A stretch of 64,000 bases of DNA from Luzula sylvatica (Eukaryota > Streptophyta > Magnoliopsida > Poales > Juncaceae), in the NCBI GenBank assembly GCA_946800325.1, contig OX326959.1, forward strand, positions 45,507,566 through 45,571,565, read 5' to 3'. Each line of letters opens with the position of its first letter. Positions within the stretch are counted from its first letter, which is position 1. Positions 63,091 through 64,000 of the stretch are shown piece by piece. Below the pieces are notes generated by a model. That model was not told the origin of the DNA and ran no database searches. It saw nothing but the letters and a program-made list of their open reading frames with translations. The position numbers were made by a program, and so were the translations under genes.

Positions 63091-64000
63091 TTCAATCCCG
63101 GAGTTTTTCGAGAAAAACATGAAAAATGAAGTATTTTGCTCATTTTAGAGAACTATTTTGGTCTTTTTTAGAAAAAATGATAATTGATATTTTTGAAGGT
63201 GTTAGACTTCATTTTTTGATTTTTTGCAAAAAATTGGAAAAATTGAAATTTGTATGTGTTACTCTTCAATCACGGAATTTTTTGAGAAAATCATGAAAAA
63301 TGAAGTATTTTGCTTATTTTAGAGAACTATTTTGATCTTTTTTAGAAAAAATGATAATTGATATTTTTGAAGGTGTTAGACTTCAGTTTTTTATTTTATG
63401 CAAAAAATTGGAAAAATTGAAATTTGTATGTGTTAGTCTTCAATCACGGAATTTTTTGAGAAAATCTTGAAAAATGAAGTATTTTGCTCATTTTAGAGAA
63501 CTATTTTGTTCTTTTTTAGAAAAAATTATAATTGATATTTTTGAAGGTGTTAGATTTCAGTTTTTGATTTTATGCAAAAAATAGGAAAAATAGAAATTTG
63601 TATGTGTTAGTCTTCAATCCCGGAGTTTTTCGAGAAAAACATGAAAAATGAAGTATTTTGCTCATTTTAGAGAACTATTTTGGTCTTTTTTAGAAAAAAT
63701 GATAATTGATATTTTTGAAGGTGTTAGACTTCATTTTTTGATTTTTTGCAAAAAATTGGAAAAATTGAAATTTGTATGTGTTACTCTTCAATCACGGAAT
63801 TTTTTGAGAAAATCATGAAAAATGAAGTATTTTGCTTATTTTAGAGAACTATTTTGATCTTTTTTAGAAAAAATGATAATTGATATTTTTGAAGGTGTTA
63901 GACTTCAGTTTTTTATTTTATGCAAAAAATTGGAAAAATTGAAATTTGTATGTGTTAGTCTTCAATCACGGAATTTTTTGAGAAAATCTTGAAAAATGAA

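Larger units (their letters stand above)
1..64000 (+). repeat. 174-bp AT-rich satellite array, whole window
   Basis: The whole window is a head-to-tail array of a 174-bp monomer. The period can be read directly: the word TTGAAG occurs at 63,541, 63,715 and 63,889, each 174 bp apart, and the same landmarks (GTGTTAG, TCTTCAATC, GAGAAAA, ATGAAGTA, GAACTATTTTG) recur in this order throughout. About 370 units fit. The consensus is about 24% G+C and strand-asymmetric in its landmarks, and no unit is inverted. No transposon, gene or unique spacer interrupts it, and both window ends lie inside the array. Length, homogeneity and nucleosome-scale monomer size fit a centromeric or heterochromatic satellite of a eukaryote; that location is inference, and the satellite family and species are not recognised. 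Confidence 0.98.
54501..64000 (+). repeat. Highly regular right-hand array of 4-, 5-, 6- and 8-mer blocks
   Basis: The marker ending in GCAAAAATTTGG occurs in units whose AG landmark lies at 56,251, 56,947, 57,817, 58,861, 60,253 and 61,297. The spacings are 696, 870, 1,044, 1,392 and 1,044, which are exactly 4, 5, 6, 8 and 6 monomers. No 34-bp-deleted unit and almost no single-base indel is present. The same few subtypes recur in nearly fixed order: GATTTCAG with TCGAG; GGTCTCTTTTAC; TCTTG with GTTC; CTTCATTTTTTG with TTACTC; and GCTTATTTT with GATC. Confidence 0.8.

Noticed and set aside
1..64000. CRISPR array, because of regular repetition
   Set aside because: There are no short identical repeats separated by unique spacers; the whole 174-bp unit repeats and varies only by point changes.
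1..64000. CENP-B box-like motif near the CACGG or CCCGG site
   Set aside because: The GC-containing core is only a few bases (TCACGGAA or TCCCGGAG) and does not resemble the 17-bp CENP-B box (TTCG...A...CGGG).
1..64000. Terminators or small RNAs suggested by the T-tracts and A-tracts
   Set aside because: The tracts occur in every unit as part of the repeat. No stable GC-rich stem precedes them, and none differs from its neighbours in a way that suggests a function.
1..64000. Replication origin or matrix-attachment region from the high AT content
   Set aside because: AT-richness alone is not evidence; no initiator-binding motif or unwinding element stands out from the background repeat.
1..64000. 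Assigning the array to a named plant or insect satellite
   Set aside because: I do not recognise the monomer with any certainty, and AT-rich monomers of about 170-180 bp occur in many unrelated lineages. A database search with the consensus would be needed.

Overview
The window is one uninterrupted satellite-DNA array. From base 1 to base 64,000 it is a head-to-tail tandem array of an AT-rich repeat of about 174 bp (roughly 24% G+C in the consensus I derived by eye). There are about 370 copies, all in the same orientation. I see no gene, RNA gene, transposon, CRISPR array, origin or unique sequence. Both window edges cut through repeat units, so the real array is longer than 64 kb. Long, homogeneous arrays of nucleosome-length AT-rich monomers with higher-order structure are typical of centromeric or other constitutive heterochromatin in a eukaryotic nuclear genome (plant or animal). 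I cannot name the species or match the monomer to a named satellite family.

The repeat is organised on three scales. (1) Each 174-bp monomer looks like a diverged trimer of 57 + 60 + 57 bp sub-repeats sharing the order TTAG / T-tract / A-tract / TGA-like core. (2) Monomers fall into subtypes marked by linked variants: CACGG, CCCGG, CAAGG or TACCGG in the middle; TTTTGAG or TTTCGAG; ACATG, TCATG, TCTTG or ACTTG; GTATTTTGC, GTAGTTTGC or GTATCTTGC; GGTC, GATC, GTTC, GGAC or GGTGT. (3) Ordered strings of subtypes recur as higher-order blocks.

Layout: 1-6,047, a 2,437-bp (14-mer) block repeated about 2.5 times. 6,270-14,428, a 4,148-bp (24-mer) tandem duplication. 11,481-20,550, a 5,191-bp (30-mer) offset duplication that reuses part of the previous block, with an 8-mer duplication inside. 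20,560-22,240, an older copy of 5,854-7,534. 22,240-24,812, mixed monomers. 24,812-33,573, a 5,156-bp tandem duplication whose second copy has lost two internal stretches. 33,556-49,594, an 8,772-bp (51-mer) duplication with 7.27 kb apparently identical. 49,595-52,770, mixed. 52,770-54,500, a copy of 38,986-40,716. 54,500-64,000, a very regular array in which marker monomers are spaced by exact multiples of 174 bp.

Thirteen units carry the same 34-bp internal deletion and one carries a double deletion; these make good landmarks. The short open reading frames (65-69 codons) are monomers whose usual in-frame stop has been lost. They are by-products of a 174-bp (58-codon) period and I do not call them genes. 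The biology visible here is satellite evolution by unequal exchange, segmental duplication and local deletion. I found no protein-coding or RNA-based system.
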